From: Candidatus Thalassarchaeaceae archaeon
GTDB taxonomy: Archaea; Thermoplasmatota; Poseidoniia; Poseidoniales; Thalassarchaeaceae
Length of the DNA stretch: 39,808 bases
Assembly: GCA_030748775.1 (NCBI GenBank)
Contig: JASMLH010000009.1
Location: 1 to 39,808, forward strand
Direction: 5' to 3'
Position numbers and translations under genes: made by a program. The first letter of the stretch is position 1. Every line of letters begins with the position of its first letter. Below the pieces are notes generated by a model that did no database searches, was not told the DNA's origin, and saw only the letters and a program-made list of their open reading frames with translations. Shown in pieces: positions 23,801-31,875 of this stretch.

Positions 23801-25135
23801 ATTGAGTCTCCCGTGCTCAGCGCACTTTCCTGGAGGCTAGACAACATCTTGTCCGCGGTACCCGAAACGGCCGAGGACCTGACTCCTCCCCTGGTTGAGC
23901 CAGAAGGGCCAAACCTCTATCTCGGACAGGGCGACCAATTCTCGGTTAGCGGTGCAGTTTTCCATCAGGGTTCAGGATTGATTCTGTCAGAGCCGACGAC
24001 AGATCTAACAGTAACCCTCGCCGTGCAATATGGCGGGGGAACTTATGACTCGTCTGCAGTGGTTGACTCCGAGGGGAACTTCACAGTTTCAATGACCTTG
24101 CCCGACTTCCCCCCAGTAGAGCCGGAAATGGTGCTAACTGCTTCCCTACTGAACACTCCTGGATATTCACAATCAGTTGATAACCAAGACGCCTCGATCA
24201 CTGTAGATACGGCCCCCCCAACAGCTCTGTTCAATCTGAATGAATTCCCCGACTCATCACTCACGGTGATCGAGACAAACACCATGGACAGCGTAACTGT
24301 GACTGTAACGATAGTTGAGGAGATTGGTATGGTCGACGGTCCTTTGGAGGTTTCCTGGGTGATAATCAGGAACGGACAACCCATCACCGGTACTGAGGAC
24401 ACAGGGGAACTCCCTTGGATTTCCAGCCAGGATGAGGATAACAAGCATATTTACCAGGGACAGTTGGATTTCACCCCAGCAATTGCCTTAGAATTACAAG
24501 AAGGGGACAAGGTTTCATTCTGGATATCATCCACGGACAAGGCCGCGAACCCAGTAATCGGTCTCGGAGGTCCAGATAGCCCTAGGACTCCATCACTTAG
24601 AATTGTAGAGTTCCTTGGACAGTACACCCGTGAGGTCATTACCCCGACGAAGAACCCCAATGTGGGGGAGACCCTCAGCATTGTGACATACTGGGAGAAC
24701 CCCGGAAAACTGGACGGCACGATTTCAGTGGGACTTTACGAGCAGAAGTCGGACGGGAGTTGGCAACCTGCGATATCAACTCTGTTGAACGGACCTGTGG
24801 ACGTATATCTTCCTCCGGGCAGCTCTAGCGTGAAGGCCAATTACGAGTATCAGACATGGCAGAGGGGCCAACCCGTTCTAGTTCTTGTAGTTGGAGAGTA
24901 CGTAAATGGAAATTGGGTGGGGGATTTCGAAAACGCAAACTACCAGAACGTCGAGATCTCTGGTATAGAAGTAAATGATGCAGCATCAGTGAACCAGTCT
25001 GGAGAAGCTACAGTGTGGCTTATTGGGGCACTGATGCTCATAATCTCCCTGATGGGAGTTGCTTTCTATGTCCTTAGAAGGGGCGGGGAGGACTTCTATT
25101 ATGACGAGGAAGAATGGGAAGAGGACGAAGGTTAG
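17897..25135 (+). CDS. Giant surface protein with GSGY repeats and MAM/immune inhibitor A-like domains
   Basis: This 2412-aa protein starts with a signal peptide (residues 1-24, TTLAIVLSLLMIATPLSSA). Around 138-172 and 350-385 are two Cys-bracketed modules with EF-hand-like Asp/Asn loops, and between them lie four ~40-residue GSGY repeats. Two lectin-like beta domains of the MAM/immune inhibitor A type follow, ending in RPGWFLDNIRV and LAGWFIDNAGV. Long Ig-like beta regions come next, with one EF-hand-like loop (DTNGDGIADENEY). A single membrane helix (about 2374-2395), the stop-transfer LRRGG and a short acidic tail (EEEWEEDEG) end the protein. It should be an anchored cell-surface adhesin or glycan binder. 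ATG 17897 is about 29 nt after a TATA-like TTAATTGATA, so it may be leaderless. Confidence 0.85.
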   Translation: MTEGRTTLAIVLSLLMIATPLSSANISSWDGPDVVNSNGDPTIVSGFTLPGNSTVMDGWLHVTNNPMSSSGTSAILWDEDDFESGYAVGAIQNGNGELVLEDDGTRSNISNFDVGEIEVSLSSIYKYSPGWRVVFEKADSSNLSGCGGGDGTYLSYGMDNDFDENFDPDELLETLYYCETYANDDQVISLTITDQGSGYIAGNLSASGGGGSGFSGTYVISSGIESISVTNGGSGYGTSDQIQINTNGDGTGAAASIGSVDSMGSILAITMDSAGSGYQSTDSINIGVANGTGASLSANLFSTGVIHSTSVTDTGSNYTSAPTIVISDSGGSGGQITANMGDYYEYEVDVTTEPTGTNCPLSGKKIEAGLDLNRNRNLDSSEISNTTYICNQLKLWQATTFMDLNGSLYGDEQTLGHGVVPSSSFEGIVSAGTLPGQPVPAGTSGYLLIPKSNVPRDIYINGYYLTFNHWYHLDSTSMGGGDGAWVEYRLKSSGDWGNWTYIEPQGGYPSTMSTDAPLPNGATSPVPVFASPSHSGWVENNFSLSEISGIGDSDEIEFRFQIWTHPNASFERPGWFLDNIRVANDGLNIGAWHHGCYTTTSNSCTYSANAMGSLERTIDLTGTNSTSKIQLTMEWDLEGGNYDNACVEISLNGNTWTDISSTTSSTSSDCSARTGAIPGSGYTDDDGQNYGDQSGDFRKVSLDIPSGFQGQSAVYFRVVVDTNGYTNYGGSYPSDSREGLTLSELRVLDYSGNTLFLDEINSSSSMTHSGLPDSQGNPSPDDWTFYTVLKGQQSLGLTFEDATANSPTVNDEEGWTRSNSGTCSTDKCKFTLNRVTSNSGPPLAASFPYLYGIGFSGNYDAGIDEARLISPAYDIPLNGTSYFTFDHWSCSEASWDGGAVFIKVNNGNWQHFDPGWYSSTAYTSAGHNMAGMAVFSTDHCTGTASSGSWSSNSEMTNLRANLDSYKGDTVKFKFAFGSDAIWNLAGWFIDNAGVTISNYGDTGNWLSPTFSMDSEKHFNHGFVDIEANVNEEGWIRGSIVESATGTDIAGFTNLSFPFSLAGLDSQQYPYVRLKVHMGSDDPEVSPSLGAIHIGAKRVLSADSGYNGWDFSTGVEVVDGLLNATAITGTISSDFVYSSRPIRSVTLGGNISSGVSATVFDHNGNSMGSVTKGGKIEFSNAMFGYSVTVTLPTNGWIDVLRINPAFANPASNPSIDVLNDGSEEWAFPISDQNSQFGYGHFGWQSMLTNSGSFSRTASFDLDGTNSESISIMIPSSSVVSSGMLAISPDSDGFESPVTISLAGSTVSGGSGNSPFITPISPGQLSGISLMSTTHTDSDTGREWLEVPMLISSANAQSVSISSIGIGYLIFENVSDLGPSIAGYHEEYTSDDPPPEELSIPLSMTSDYGSVAIDGSVIYDYMFVNRDFSVPNTFYPDGQIIEVVTSHHHLYDNADIAEIQLKGAASDGNTISFEVQNSADGLWGSGPYSVSFSQTSGSSLAPLNSAMSYVEESQHPDGYTDIVVHWFFKVEWAWDDVDNIFWSARANDHNGETIWPSSSQSGSSGVNAVENDIQIDSFEVRDESSRLISNIYDTLFYPFPILEGGNLNISGTVRFQDSQDVRPQSTDFSVALNLSGSIYPLQTGDGGTFSGVIPSPTGINQMTLSPLILTVGGPGSNGAMDSTGQFSGVEVVVDSNPPVAGPLEVQTPVGLQFVDGMVVDPTVPLSPFVTITEDEARGDSLTLRYWRTGVDDTNGDGIADENEYQSQQKDLSVGLTGQQQIQFTGIDVSELDNELIHLYLEGSDWAGLTYQDGGTGGGPGAANSWASIVVAEDVLVEFAGAGLGTGSASSSTFGLDRQTQDSIDFYLIPGMEHTFSVRLDEPNGFHTIDNITVFLCGYGSDQGVFSFSPYSSTLWSPEDSMLTPIAAITELVTGTVTELRVSFELSWDYVFDEDDFDCKPRVLVEDGLDQIESPVLSALSWRLDNILSAVPETAEDLTPPLVEPEGPNLYLGQGDQFSVSGAVFHQGSGLILSEPTTDLTVTLAVQYGGGTYDSSAVVDSEGNFTVSMTLPDFPPVEPEMVLTASLLNTPGYSQSVDNQDASITVDTAPPTALFNLNEFPDSSLTVIETNTMDSVTVTVTIVEEIGMVDGPLEVSWVIIRNGQPITGTEDTGELPWISSQDEDNKHIYQGQLDFTPAIALELQEGDKVSFWISSTDKAANPVIGLGGPDSPRTPSLRIVEFLGQYTREVITPTKNPNVGETLSIVTYWENPGKLDGTISVGLYEQKSDGSWQPAISTLLNGPVDVYLPPGSSSVKANYEYQTWQRGQPVLVLVVGEYVNGNWVGDFENANYQNVEISGIEVNDAASVNQSGEATVWLIGALMLIISLMGVAFYVLRRGGEDFYYDEEEWEEDEG
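18452..18917 (+). repeat. Four ~40-residue GSGY beta repeats within the giant surface protein
   Basis: In frame with the 2412-aa protein, the units begin at QGSGY, GGSGY, AGSGY and TGSNY, spaced 37, 42 and 40 residues apart, with SISVTNGG-type strands before and GGGSG or GTGA loops after. They have diverged at DNA level. Similar GSGY...AP.I.I units are familiar from tail-fibre and adhesin-like proteins. Confidence 0.7.
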
Positions 25136-25253
25136 ACGGCAATATTGGATACGCCCCACATTTGACTCCATCAATCGTCTTGCACCCTCTTTCTTTATAG
25201 GCCACAGACAAATCCTAGCTTAGAGGAAGAGATTCCTCGGATGGGATGCGAAG

Positions 25254-25415
25254 ATGTCTGAGATGCAAAGTGTAGATGAAATGAGGAATGAACTGGAGGA
25301 GCTTAGAGCATTAGTCAATACCCTTCTGACAATAATCATGGAAGAGGCCGACGGTATTCAATCAGGTTCCGCAAACGCAGTATCCTCTCTGCCTGAGCGC
25401 GGTTTCTCGATGTAG
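25254..25415 (+). CDS. Small 53-aa protein with predicted coiled coil
   Basis: ATG 25254 opens a 53-codon frame ending at TAG 25413-25415. Residues 5-33 (SVDEMRNELEELRALVNTLL, then TIIMEE) form a heptad-like amphipathic helix; the rest is Ser/Ala/Gly-rich. A pyrimidine-rich tract with TTTATAG (25193-25199) could be its TATA box, giving a leader of about 30 nt. No family is recognised. It fills the gap between two membrane-protein genes and its composition is coding-like, but homologues are needed to confirm it. Confidence 0.5.
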   Translation: MSEMQSVDEMRNELEELRALVNTLLTIIMEEADGIQSGSANAVSSLPERGFSM

Positions 25416-25471
25416 ACCTTCCCATCTCGGGCATCCAGGCCCCCATAGTTCAAGACAAATGCCCACTTCGC

Positions 25472-26047
25472 ATGCGTGTGGACATCAAGGATGTGGCGAT
25501 TGAGACCTGGCTCCTGATAGGCGCTGTTTCTGTGACAGTGGCCTTCGTAGCAGTTGCCCTGTTCAACCCCAGCGCCTTCGACCCAGAACCAGACTGGGGC
25601 GTCTCAGATGGGTGCATTGGCGGTACCGAACATTCTGAGGATGCAGGAGTCGTGTTTCACTATCATCCAACCCTAAAGATCACTGTCGATGGCCAGAGAC
25701 TTCAGATCCCAGCTAACACCGGAATTGACCAGTCCGGATGTAGGGAAGGAATGCGGTGGATACATGTCCATTCCTCTTCGGAGACGGGCCCCACCACGCT
25801 CCACATCGAGACTCCCTCTAGGATGAATGTCCCATTGGGGTCATTCTTCGAGATTTGGGAGAGGCATGGTTCGAGCAGCCCCGCGCTCACAGATGACAAG
25901 AATTTCGACATAAATAGCAATGGGATCTCCGACTGGGAGGAGTACAACATCACCATGACAGTGAATGGGGTGTCCAATTCTCACTATGAGTCATTTGTGA
26001 TGGAAGACGGGGATAAGATAGAGATTACATTCACGTCAAAGAATTAG
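25472..26047 (+). CDS. Membrane-anchored His-rich extracytoplasmic protein
   Basis: The 191-aa protein has one N-terminal membrane helix (about 12-31) and an outside domain. Notable motifs are FHYHPTLKITVDGQ (62-75), two Cys (48 and 90), RWIHVHSSSETGPTTLHIETP (split: RWIHVHSS, TLHIETP), then SFFEIWERHG and an EF-hand-like DINSNGISDWEEY. The HYHP ... HVH ... GxxHIE ... FFxIW order matches a secreted domain seen in many bacteria and archaea with the HAH/HTHD-type His pairs, suggesting metal binding. The cofactor and role are not known to me. It is followed after 7 nt by the convergent rtcB. Confidence 0.7.
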   Translation: MRVDIKDVAIETWLLIGAVSVTVAFVAVALFNPSAFDPEPDWGVSDGCIGGTEHSEDAGVVFHYHPTLKITVDGQRLQIPANTGIDQSGCREGMRWIHVHSSSETGPTTLHIETPSRMNVPLGSFFEIWERHGSSSPALTDDKNFDINSNGISDWEEYNITMTVNGVSNSHYESFVMEDGDKIEITFTSKN

Positions 26048-26054
26048 GACTCAA

Positions 26055-27542
26055 CTAGCCCTTGATGACAATTAGCGGCCTAAGACGGGCTACTGGTCTA
26101 GCCAACCCCGCCTCGTCTGTAAGCCTGATTACTTCGTCAATGTCCTTGTAAGCATCGGGGGCTTCCTCTGACAGGCACCTTTCGGTGGTCTCGTAGATGT
26201 AAGTCCCCTTTTCCTCTAATTCCTTCTTTACAGCCAATCCATCTATTTTGCTTCTGGCATCCCTCCTAGAAAGGGCCCTCCCAGCCCCATGGCAAGATGA
26301 ACCGAACGCCCTGTTTGAACCACCCTCCGGTCCTGCTAGAACATAGGATGACGTACCCATGTCCCCGGGGACCAAAACTGGTTGCCCAACTCCGGAGAAT
26401 CTTCCGGATAGAGATGGGCTATCGCCACCGAAGGCCCTGGTAGCTCCCTTCCTATGGACGCAACACGAACAAGTTGATCCATGAACATCGTGTTCCTCAA
26501 GTCTTGCAATGTTGTGGCATACGTCGTACACTACCTCGATGTCGACTTCAGAACCCATGTGGTCTTTCAGAGCATTTCTCAGTTGCTGAGTTACTGCACT
26601 TCTATTGGCAAAGGCATAGTTCCCCGCAGCTTTCATCGCCTCGAAGTAGGATTGCCCATCCTTGGAGAAAAATGGTGCCGATGCCAGTTGGATATCTGCA
26701 ACCCCTATCTCCCATTCCTCAGCGTGCCAGGTTCCGTCTGTTTTCTTGTACTTCCCTTCGAGGAATTTTACATGTTCAGAGCAAACCTGGTAACCAAGGC
26801 CCCTGGAACCAGTGTGTACCATTGCGGTTAGCCGTCCTTCCTCGATACCAAAGGACTTTGCAGCAGCCTCATCGAAAACTTCGTCGATAACTTGAATCTC
26901 TAGGAAGTGATTGCCCCTGCCTATCGAACCAAGTGCGGACATCCCACGTCTCTTCGCGATCTCTGACACACTCCCTGAATCTCCATCCAATCTTCCGTTC
27001 ATTTCCATGCTGACTAGGTCTTCATAGTGTCCAAGTCCCAACTCTGCAGCAGCTTTAGCACCTTCAGAGAGGATTTCATCAAGCTCCCCAGAAGACAGCC
27101 TGTGTCCCCCCTTCCCGGTTTCGCCGGAAGGCACCCTTCCCTTGAGGCGATTGCCAAACTCTTTGCTCCCGCTGCCCGACTTCTTTCTGATTAGTGATCC
27201 CAGATCATCGAAACTAAGATCAATTGAACACAGCCTCACACCGCAGTTTATGTCGAAACCTACTCCTCCCGGTGAAATGACTCCCTCATCTTCTACATTC
27301 GTAGCCACAACCCCGCCGATTGGAAATCCATAACCCTGGTGCAAGTCGGCCATCCCCCATGCTTCTCCAACTATCCCTGGAAGAGATGCGGTGTTCGTTA
27401 GTTGCTCCAGTGACCGGTCATTGCTTTTTTCGATGTGTCCTTCATCAGCCACAACCAATGCGTCGACCCTCATTCTGCCTTGCTTCTTGATTCTCTTAAC
27501 GGACCCACCGTCGTCTTCGAGAAACCGCTTCCAGTCCTGCAT
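26055..27542 (-). CDS. rtcB: RNA-splicing ligase RtcB
   Basis: RtcB joins 2',3'-cyclic phosphate and 5'-OH RNA ends using GTP and Mn, and seals tRNA exons in archaea. The 495-aa protein has the family landmarks: GMADLHQGYGFPIGGVVAT (63-81), GVGFDINCGVRL with the metal-binding Cys, GRGNHFLEIQ, HTGSRGLGYQV, VYDVCHNIARLEEH, CCVHRKGATRAFG, and SSCHGAGRALSRRDA with the guanylylated His. No tRNA in the window carries an intron. ATG 27542 is 76 nt from the divergent alaS start. Confidence 0.97.
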   Translation of the reverse strand: MQDWKRFLEDDGGSVKRIKKQGRMRVDALVVADEGHIEKSNDRSLEQLTNTASLPGIVGEAWGMADLHQGYGFPIGGVVATNVEDEGVISPGGVGFDINCGVRLCSIDLSFDDLGSLIRKKSGSGSKEFGNRLKGRVPSGETGKGGHRLSSGELDEILSEGAKAAAELGLGHYEDLVSMEMNGRLDGDSGSVSEIAKRRGMSALGSIGRGNHFLEIQVIDEVFDEAAAKSFGIEEGRLTAMVHTGSRGLGYQVCSEHVKFLEGKYKKTDGTWHAEEWEIGVADIQLASAPFFSKDGQSYFEAMKAAGNYAFANRSAVTQQLRNALKDHMGSEVDIEVVYDVCHNIARLEEHDVHGSTCSCCVHRKGATRAFGGDSPSLSGRFSGVGQPVLVPGDMGTSSYVLAGPEGGSNRAFGSSCHGAGRALSRRDARSKIDGLAVKKELEEKGTYIYETTERCLSEEAPDAYKDIDEVIRLTDEAGLARPVARLRPLIVIKG

Positions 27543-27618
27543 CTAGCCGGACTGGGAAACGTTCTCCTTTCAACGCACCGGGGCAATTTCGCGCATTGAC
27601 TTCAAGACCGATTGGCCG

Positions 27619-30516
27619 ATGGGGCAACCAGGGGTGCCTAACGTGGCCTTTGGAGAGATAGAAATTCCGTTTTGGGAAGAATCTGGACACCAATGCAGAA
27701 CGTGTAGAGTTACTGGGGCAAGATTCTGGACTAGAGATGGTAACAGGACCACATGTGGGGACACCATAGATGACCCCTATTCTTTCATCGGCAATCCCAT
27801 TATTCCGGGCTTTACTTCCAGAGGTAGGGAACTGAAGGATTCGATGAGGGAGTCTTTCCTGTCATTCTTTGAGACTAGGGGGCACACGAGGATTGAACCC
27901 TATCCGATTGTTGCTAGATGGCGGGATGACATCCACCTGACTATAGCCAGCATCGCCGATTTTCAACCACATGTAACTAGTGGCAAGGTGCCTCCTCCAG
28001 CAAATCCATTGAGCATTAGTCAGCCATGTATCAGACTAACAGATGTGGCTGCAGTAGGTCGCTCAGGTCGTCATCTCTCAACCTTTGAAATGATGGCTCA
28101 TCACGCGTTCAACAGACCTTCTGAAGACTCGGTCGTATATTGGATTGACCAGTGCGTCAGGTACTGTGATGAGATGCTGGTCGACTCGTTCGGGATTCTT
28201 CCAGAGGAGTTGACATATGTTGAGAATCCTTGGTCCGGCGGCGGGAATGCCGGACCGGCCTTGGAGGTCATTGTGGGCGGTCTGGAGCTTGCGACCCTAG
28301 TTTTCATGAATCTTGTAGAGGACGAAGAGGGCGACATTGAGATCAAGGGTATCAACTACAAGGAAATGGATTTGCAGATTATTGACACGGGATACGGCCT
28401 TGAGAGGTTCTGCTGGGCCGCTGCAGGGACTCCGACAATATATGAGGCGATATATCCGGAGACAATTTCTTGGCTAAAAGAAATCAGCAATTTCCACTCA
28501 ATCACTGAGGATGTTGGGGCTTCCGTAAATATCGACCAACTTCTTGGGGAGATTTCTAGGTTGGCCGGAATTCTAAATATTGACGTTGGCACCGACGCCG
28601 AGGCCCTGTATTCAGAACTGATAGTAAGAATCAACGAATCCGGCATGAAAATCAACAATAGCCAACTAAAGGAAATTACGGAGCCCCTTTCGTCAATTTA
28701 CGCAATCCCTGACCATATGCACGCATTGTGCAACATGCTCGGGGATGGCTTGGTCCCTAGTAACTCAAAGGCAGGATATCTAGCTAGGATGCTAGCCCGT
28801 AGGGTATGTAGGATGAAAGATGATCTTGGATTGCAGGTCAGTCTCGAGGAACTGGGAGCCCATCACATCGAGAAACATCTCGATATGTCCCCCTTCTCAC
28901 AGAGCAAGGAGGGAATTCTCCAGATCCTAGGTATCGAGGAGAGCAGGTACGAGGAGATGCTCAGAAAGGGCGAGGCTGCTGTAAAGACCGCTCTAAGGGA
29001 AACCTCTTTGGACACTCGAAATGTTAGTGACGAGATACTATTCAGATTGTCTGAAGAAAGAGGATTAAATCCGGAAATGGTAGTTTCAATTGCACATAGG
29101 CTAGGATGGGAGAAACTATCGATAAGAGTTGGACTCTCGGCGGATATGGCCGCTAGAAACGCACAGATGACAAAAGCCGCAGCCAAGCCTAAATCAGCTC
29201 CTGGAATTCTATCAAAGGGCCTCAGCCCCACTTCTCTGGGATATTATGAAGACACCACAGCAACAGACTTCGAAGCATCAGTACTCTCATGCTCACCCCT
29301 ATCTGACGAAGATATCTCAGTCCTGGGCCTTTCAGGAGAGGTTAACTCCGTACCCTCACATGCCATAATTCTCGATCACACTCTTTTCTATCCCGAAGGC
29401 GGGGGGCAACTAGGTGATCAGGGCACCCTATCGGTTGCTGGGACAAAGGTGCATGTCCTCGATACCAGGATAGAAGACGGAGTCGTTTTGCACCTTACAG
29501 ATTCTAATGTCGAGACAGGGAAGAGGGTGAAGGGAAATGTCGACTGGACCAGAAGAAAACAACTCATGGATCATCATACGGCAATCCACATTGTTGGGGG
29601 TGCAGCAAGGGAGGAACTAGGCCCTCACGTCTGGCAGGCTGGATCAAACAAAGGTGCTCGCTATGCAAGACTGGATATCACCCATCACTCTAGGCTCTCA
29701 AGAGATGAGTTGGACAAAATCGAGGATCGGGCCAACGACATAATAGCAAGTGGCCTTGCAATAGAAAAGCTCGTTCTTGACAGGGAGGAGGCCGACTCTA
29801 GGTTCGGTTTCGAGATTTACCAGGGGGGGCCTCCAAAGCACGACACAATCAGAGTCATCAAAATCGGCCAATTTGACATTCAGGCATGCGGAGGTACCCA
29901 TCACGACAACACTGAATCTGTGGATGAATTGAGAATAATCCGCTCCAGTCAGGTACAAGACGGGGTAGAGCGTCTGCAAGTTGTGGCAGGAGACACGGCG
30001 CGCGAGCATTCCCGCAGGCAGGACCGCCTTCTCAACGAGTCTTCTGAAATTCTCGGTGTTCAACCCGAAGATCTCCCAAGGACTGTCAACCGGTTCTTCG
30101 AAGAGTGGAAATACCAACAGAAGAGAATAGAGTCTCTAGAGTCCGAAATCGTACGTCTCAGGGCAGGAGGGGGTGGAGATGCAGCAGTTGAGAAGGATGG
30201 AATACGGTATGTTGTTATGGAGTCTGGTGGCGATACCAAACAGATGATGGGCATGTTAGGGGAACTGACTCGGGACCCCTCTGTACCAACGATTGCAGTC
30301 CTAGGGAGCAGACAGGGTGGTGGTTTCCTGGTAGTAGCCAGTACAGAAGGAACCATTGCCTCGGAGAAGCATAATGCAGTCGAGATTCTGCAAGCAATCT
30401 CTCCACACATTTCAGGAGAGGGCGGTGGAAGGCCAACCATGGCCCAGGGCGGGGGAACAAATCCGGATGGAATTCCCGCTTCATTGGAAGAGGCACGCAA
30501 CTTCCTTGGGATTTAG
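27619..30516 (+). CDS. alaS: Alanyl-tRNA synthetase (archaeal type)
   Basis: This enzyme charges tRNA-Ala and edits mischarged Ser/Gly. The 965-aa protein has the archaeal N-terminal extension with Cys residues (HQCRTCRV, TTCGD). The class II catalytic core follows (FFETRGHTRIEPYPIVARWR; FEMMAHHAFN; GYGLERFCWA), then the tRNA-recognition region. The editing domain carries the metal motifs HHTAIH (HxxxH) and CGGTHHD (CxxxH), and a C-terminal helical/DHHA1 domain closes the protein. ATG 27619 is the first start in frame. A class I aminotransferase gene follows 37 nt after the stop. Confidence 0.97.
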   Translation: MGQPGVPNVAFGEIEIPFWEESGHQCRTCRVTGARFWTRDGNRTTCGDTIDDPYSFIGNPIIPGFTSRGRELKDSMRESFLSFFETRGHTRIEPYPIVARWRDDIHLTIASIADFQPHVTSGKVPPPANPLSISQPCIRLTDVAAVGRSGRHLSTFEMMAHHAFNRPSEDSVVYWIDQCVRYCDEMLVDSFGILPEELTYVENPWSGGGNAGPALEVIVGGLELATLVFMNLVEDEEGDIEIKGINYKEMDLQIIDTGYGLERFCWAAAGTPTIYEAIYPETISWLKEISNFHSITEDVGASVNIDQLLGEISRLAGILNIDVGTDAEALYSELIVRINESGMKINNSQLKEITEPLSSIYAIPDHMHALCNMLGDGLVPSNSKAGYLARMLARRVCRMKDDLGLQVSLEELGAHHIEKHLDMSPFSQSKEGILQILGIEESRYEEMLRKGEAAVKTALRETSLDTRNVSDEILFRLSEERGLNPEMVVSIAHRLGWEKLSIRVGLSADMAARNAQMTKAAAKPKSAPGILSKGLSPTSLGYYEDTTATDFEASVLSCSPLSDEDISVLGLSGEVNSVPSHAIILDHTLFYPEGGGQLGDQGTLSVAGTKVHVLDTRIEDGVVLHLTDSNVETGKRVKGNVDWTRRKQLMDHHTAIHIVGGAAREELGPHVWQAGSNKGARYARLDITHHSRLSRDELDKIEDRANDIIASGLAIEKLVLDREEADSRFGFEIYQGGPPKHDTIRVIKIGQFDIQACGGTHHDNTESVDELRIIRSSQVQDGVERLQVVAGDTAREHSRRQDRLLNESSEILGVQPEDLPRTVNRFFEEWKYQQKRIESLESEIVRLRAGGGGDAAVEKDGIRYVVMESGGDTKQMMGMLGELTRDPSVPTIAVLGSRQGGGFLVVASTEGTIASEKHNAVEILQAISPHISGEGGGRPTMAQGGGTNPDGIPASLEEARNFLGI

Positions 30517-30553
30517 AAACAACCGTCGATTTGATGGCCAATCATCAATACGC

Positions 30554-31765
30554 ATGCCCATGGTAGAGCTCATGGATGTTAGCACAAGGGCTTCCTCGAT
30601 GGAGTACGCAATTCGAGACGTAGTAGTTCCAGCGATGGAGTTGGAGTCCAAGGGGCATGAGGTAATCCGATTGAACATCGGTGATCCTCTGGCATATCCA
30701 GGTTTGCCAACTCCAGAGCACATGGTATCAGCGTTCAAGTCTGCACTTGATAGACAGGACAATGGATACGGGCCGTCCTACGGGATCCAAGAACTCCGGG
30801 ATGCAATTTCCGCCTCCGAGATTTCAAAGGGATGGGATTGCAACTCAGAAGATGTATACGTTACTCATGGAGTCACTGAGGCGCTGCAGATAATATTTGC
30901 ATCATTCTTGGAGGATGGGGACAAGGTTCTAGCTCCAGGGCCACATTACCCACCTTATATGGCATACCCGCAGATGTTTGGCGCCTCTACGATTGAGTAT
31001 AGGATGGTTCCCGAAGACAGCTGGCGTATCGACATCGAGGACATCCGATCAAAGATGGATGAGAATGTCAGGTTGCTTGTACTGATCAACCCAAATAACC
31101 CAACTGGTAATGTTGCCACTGCTGATGAGATAGATGCCCTTCTTGAAATTGCCAGTGAATGGCCAAAATGTGCAGTAATATCCGATGAGATATATGACGG
31201 CTTGGATTTTACAGGAAACTTCGTTTCAACTGCCTCACGTTCAGATTCTGTACCAGTCATCACCCTAAATGGGGTCTCAAAGGTCTACTTCGCTCCTGGT
31301 TGGAGGGTTGGGTACATGGCCTGGCACGACCCATTGGGAATTACAGCATTGGTACGTGATGGCGTTGAGAGGATGCTCCGTAGCAGACTTTGTGCTTCTA
31401 CCCCAGCCCAATATGGATTTCTTGCAGGTCTGCAGGACAATTCTGGTTGGCTTGAAAACCATAGGTCGATAATAAAGGAGAGATTGGACTATTGCTTGGA
31501 AAGAATCGATGGCATCAGTGGCTTGGAATGCCAGAAACCAGGTGGTGCATTCTACATGTTTGTGAAAATAATGGACCCAATAATTGCTTCTGACGACAAG
31601 AAATTCGTCCTCAATCTGCTACACGAGAAACACGTACTTCTTGTACATGGTTCGGGTTTCTCTCCAGAATTTGGCAAGGGTCACTTCAGGATGGTCTCAC
31701 TTCCTCCACTGGACCAACTAGCAGAAGCATTTGACAGAATAGAATCATTCCTGGGAAATTCCTAG
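30554..31765 (+). CDS. Class I/II aminotransferase, AlaT/AspC-like
   Basis: This 403-aa PLP enzyme has the fold-type I pattern: GDPLAYPGLPTP near the N-terminus, NGYGPSYGIQELRDA, LINPNNPTG with the substrate-contacting Asn, ISDEIYDGLDF with the PLP N1 Asp, LNGVSKVYFAPGWRVGYM with the internal-aldimine Lys, and FRMVSLPP with the carboxylate-binding Arg near the end. The overall form is closest to archaeal alanine/aspartate aminotransferases; the substrate is inferred. ATG 30554 (MPMVELMD) is used, since an upstream extension would run inside alaS in another frame. Its place after alaS suggests alanine supply, but that is only context. Confidence 0.9.
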   Translation: MPMVELMDVSTRASSMEYAIRDVVVPAMELESKGHEVIRLNIGDPLAYPGLPTPEHMVSAFKSALDRQDNGYGPSYGIQELRDAISASEISKGWDCNSEDVYVTHGVTEALQIIFASFLEDGDKVLAPGPHYPPYMAYPQMFGASTIEYRMVPEDSWRIDIEDIRSKMDENVRLLVLINPNNPTGNVATADEIDALLEIASEWPKCAVISDEIYDGLDFTGNFVSTASRSDSVPVITLNGVSKVYFAPGWRVGYMAWHDPLGITALVRDGVERMLRSRLCASTPAQYGFLAGLQDNSGWLENHRSIIKERLDYCLERIDGISGLECQKPGGAFYMFVKIMDPIIASDDKKFVLNLLHEKHVLLVHGSGFSPEFGKGHFRMVSLPPLDQLAEAFDRIESFLGNS

Positions 31766-31848
31766 TCATTCCCTCGATTCCCCATTCCGAATATTCGCTG
31801 AAGGTCAAACTCCATGAATCATTATAGCCGAACCCAAATTGCACTACA

Positions 31849-31865
31849 CGCCCTCTACGAGGGCG
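31849..31865 (+). promoter_or_regulatory. Hairpin over the ribosome-binding site of the TSP3-repeat gene
   Basis: CGCCCTC (31849-31855) and GAGGGCG (31859-31865) form a perfect 7-bp stem with loop TAC, 10 nt before ATG 31876. The 3' arm runs into GGGCGGGGG, the purine-rich stretch most likely to act as Shine-Dalgarno. A TATA-like CATTATAG (31819-31826) would start the RNA near 31848, so the hairpin would be at the very 5' end. Confidence 0.45.
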
Positions 31866-31875
31866 GGGGTCTTGG

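Noticed and set aside
26474-26890. 138-aa plus-strand open frame
   Set aside because: Antisense to rtcB; no domain.
30356-30553. N-terminal extension of the aminotransferase
   Set aside because: It would lie inside alaS in another frame and is unlike the family; the start at 30554 is normal.
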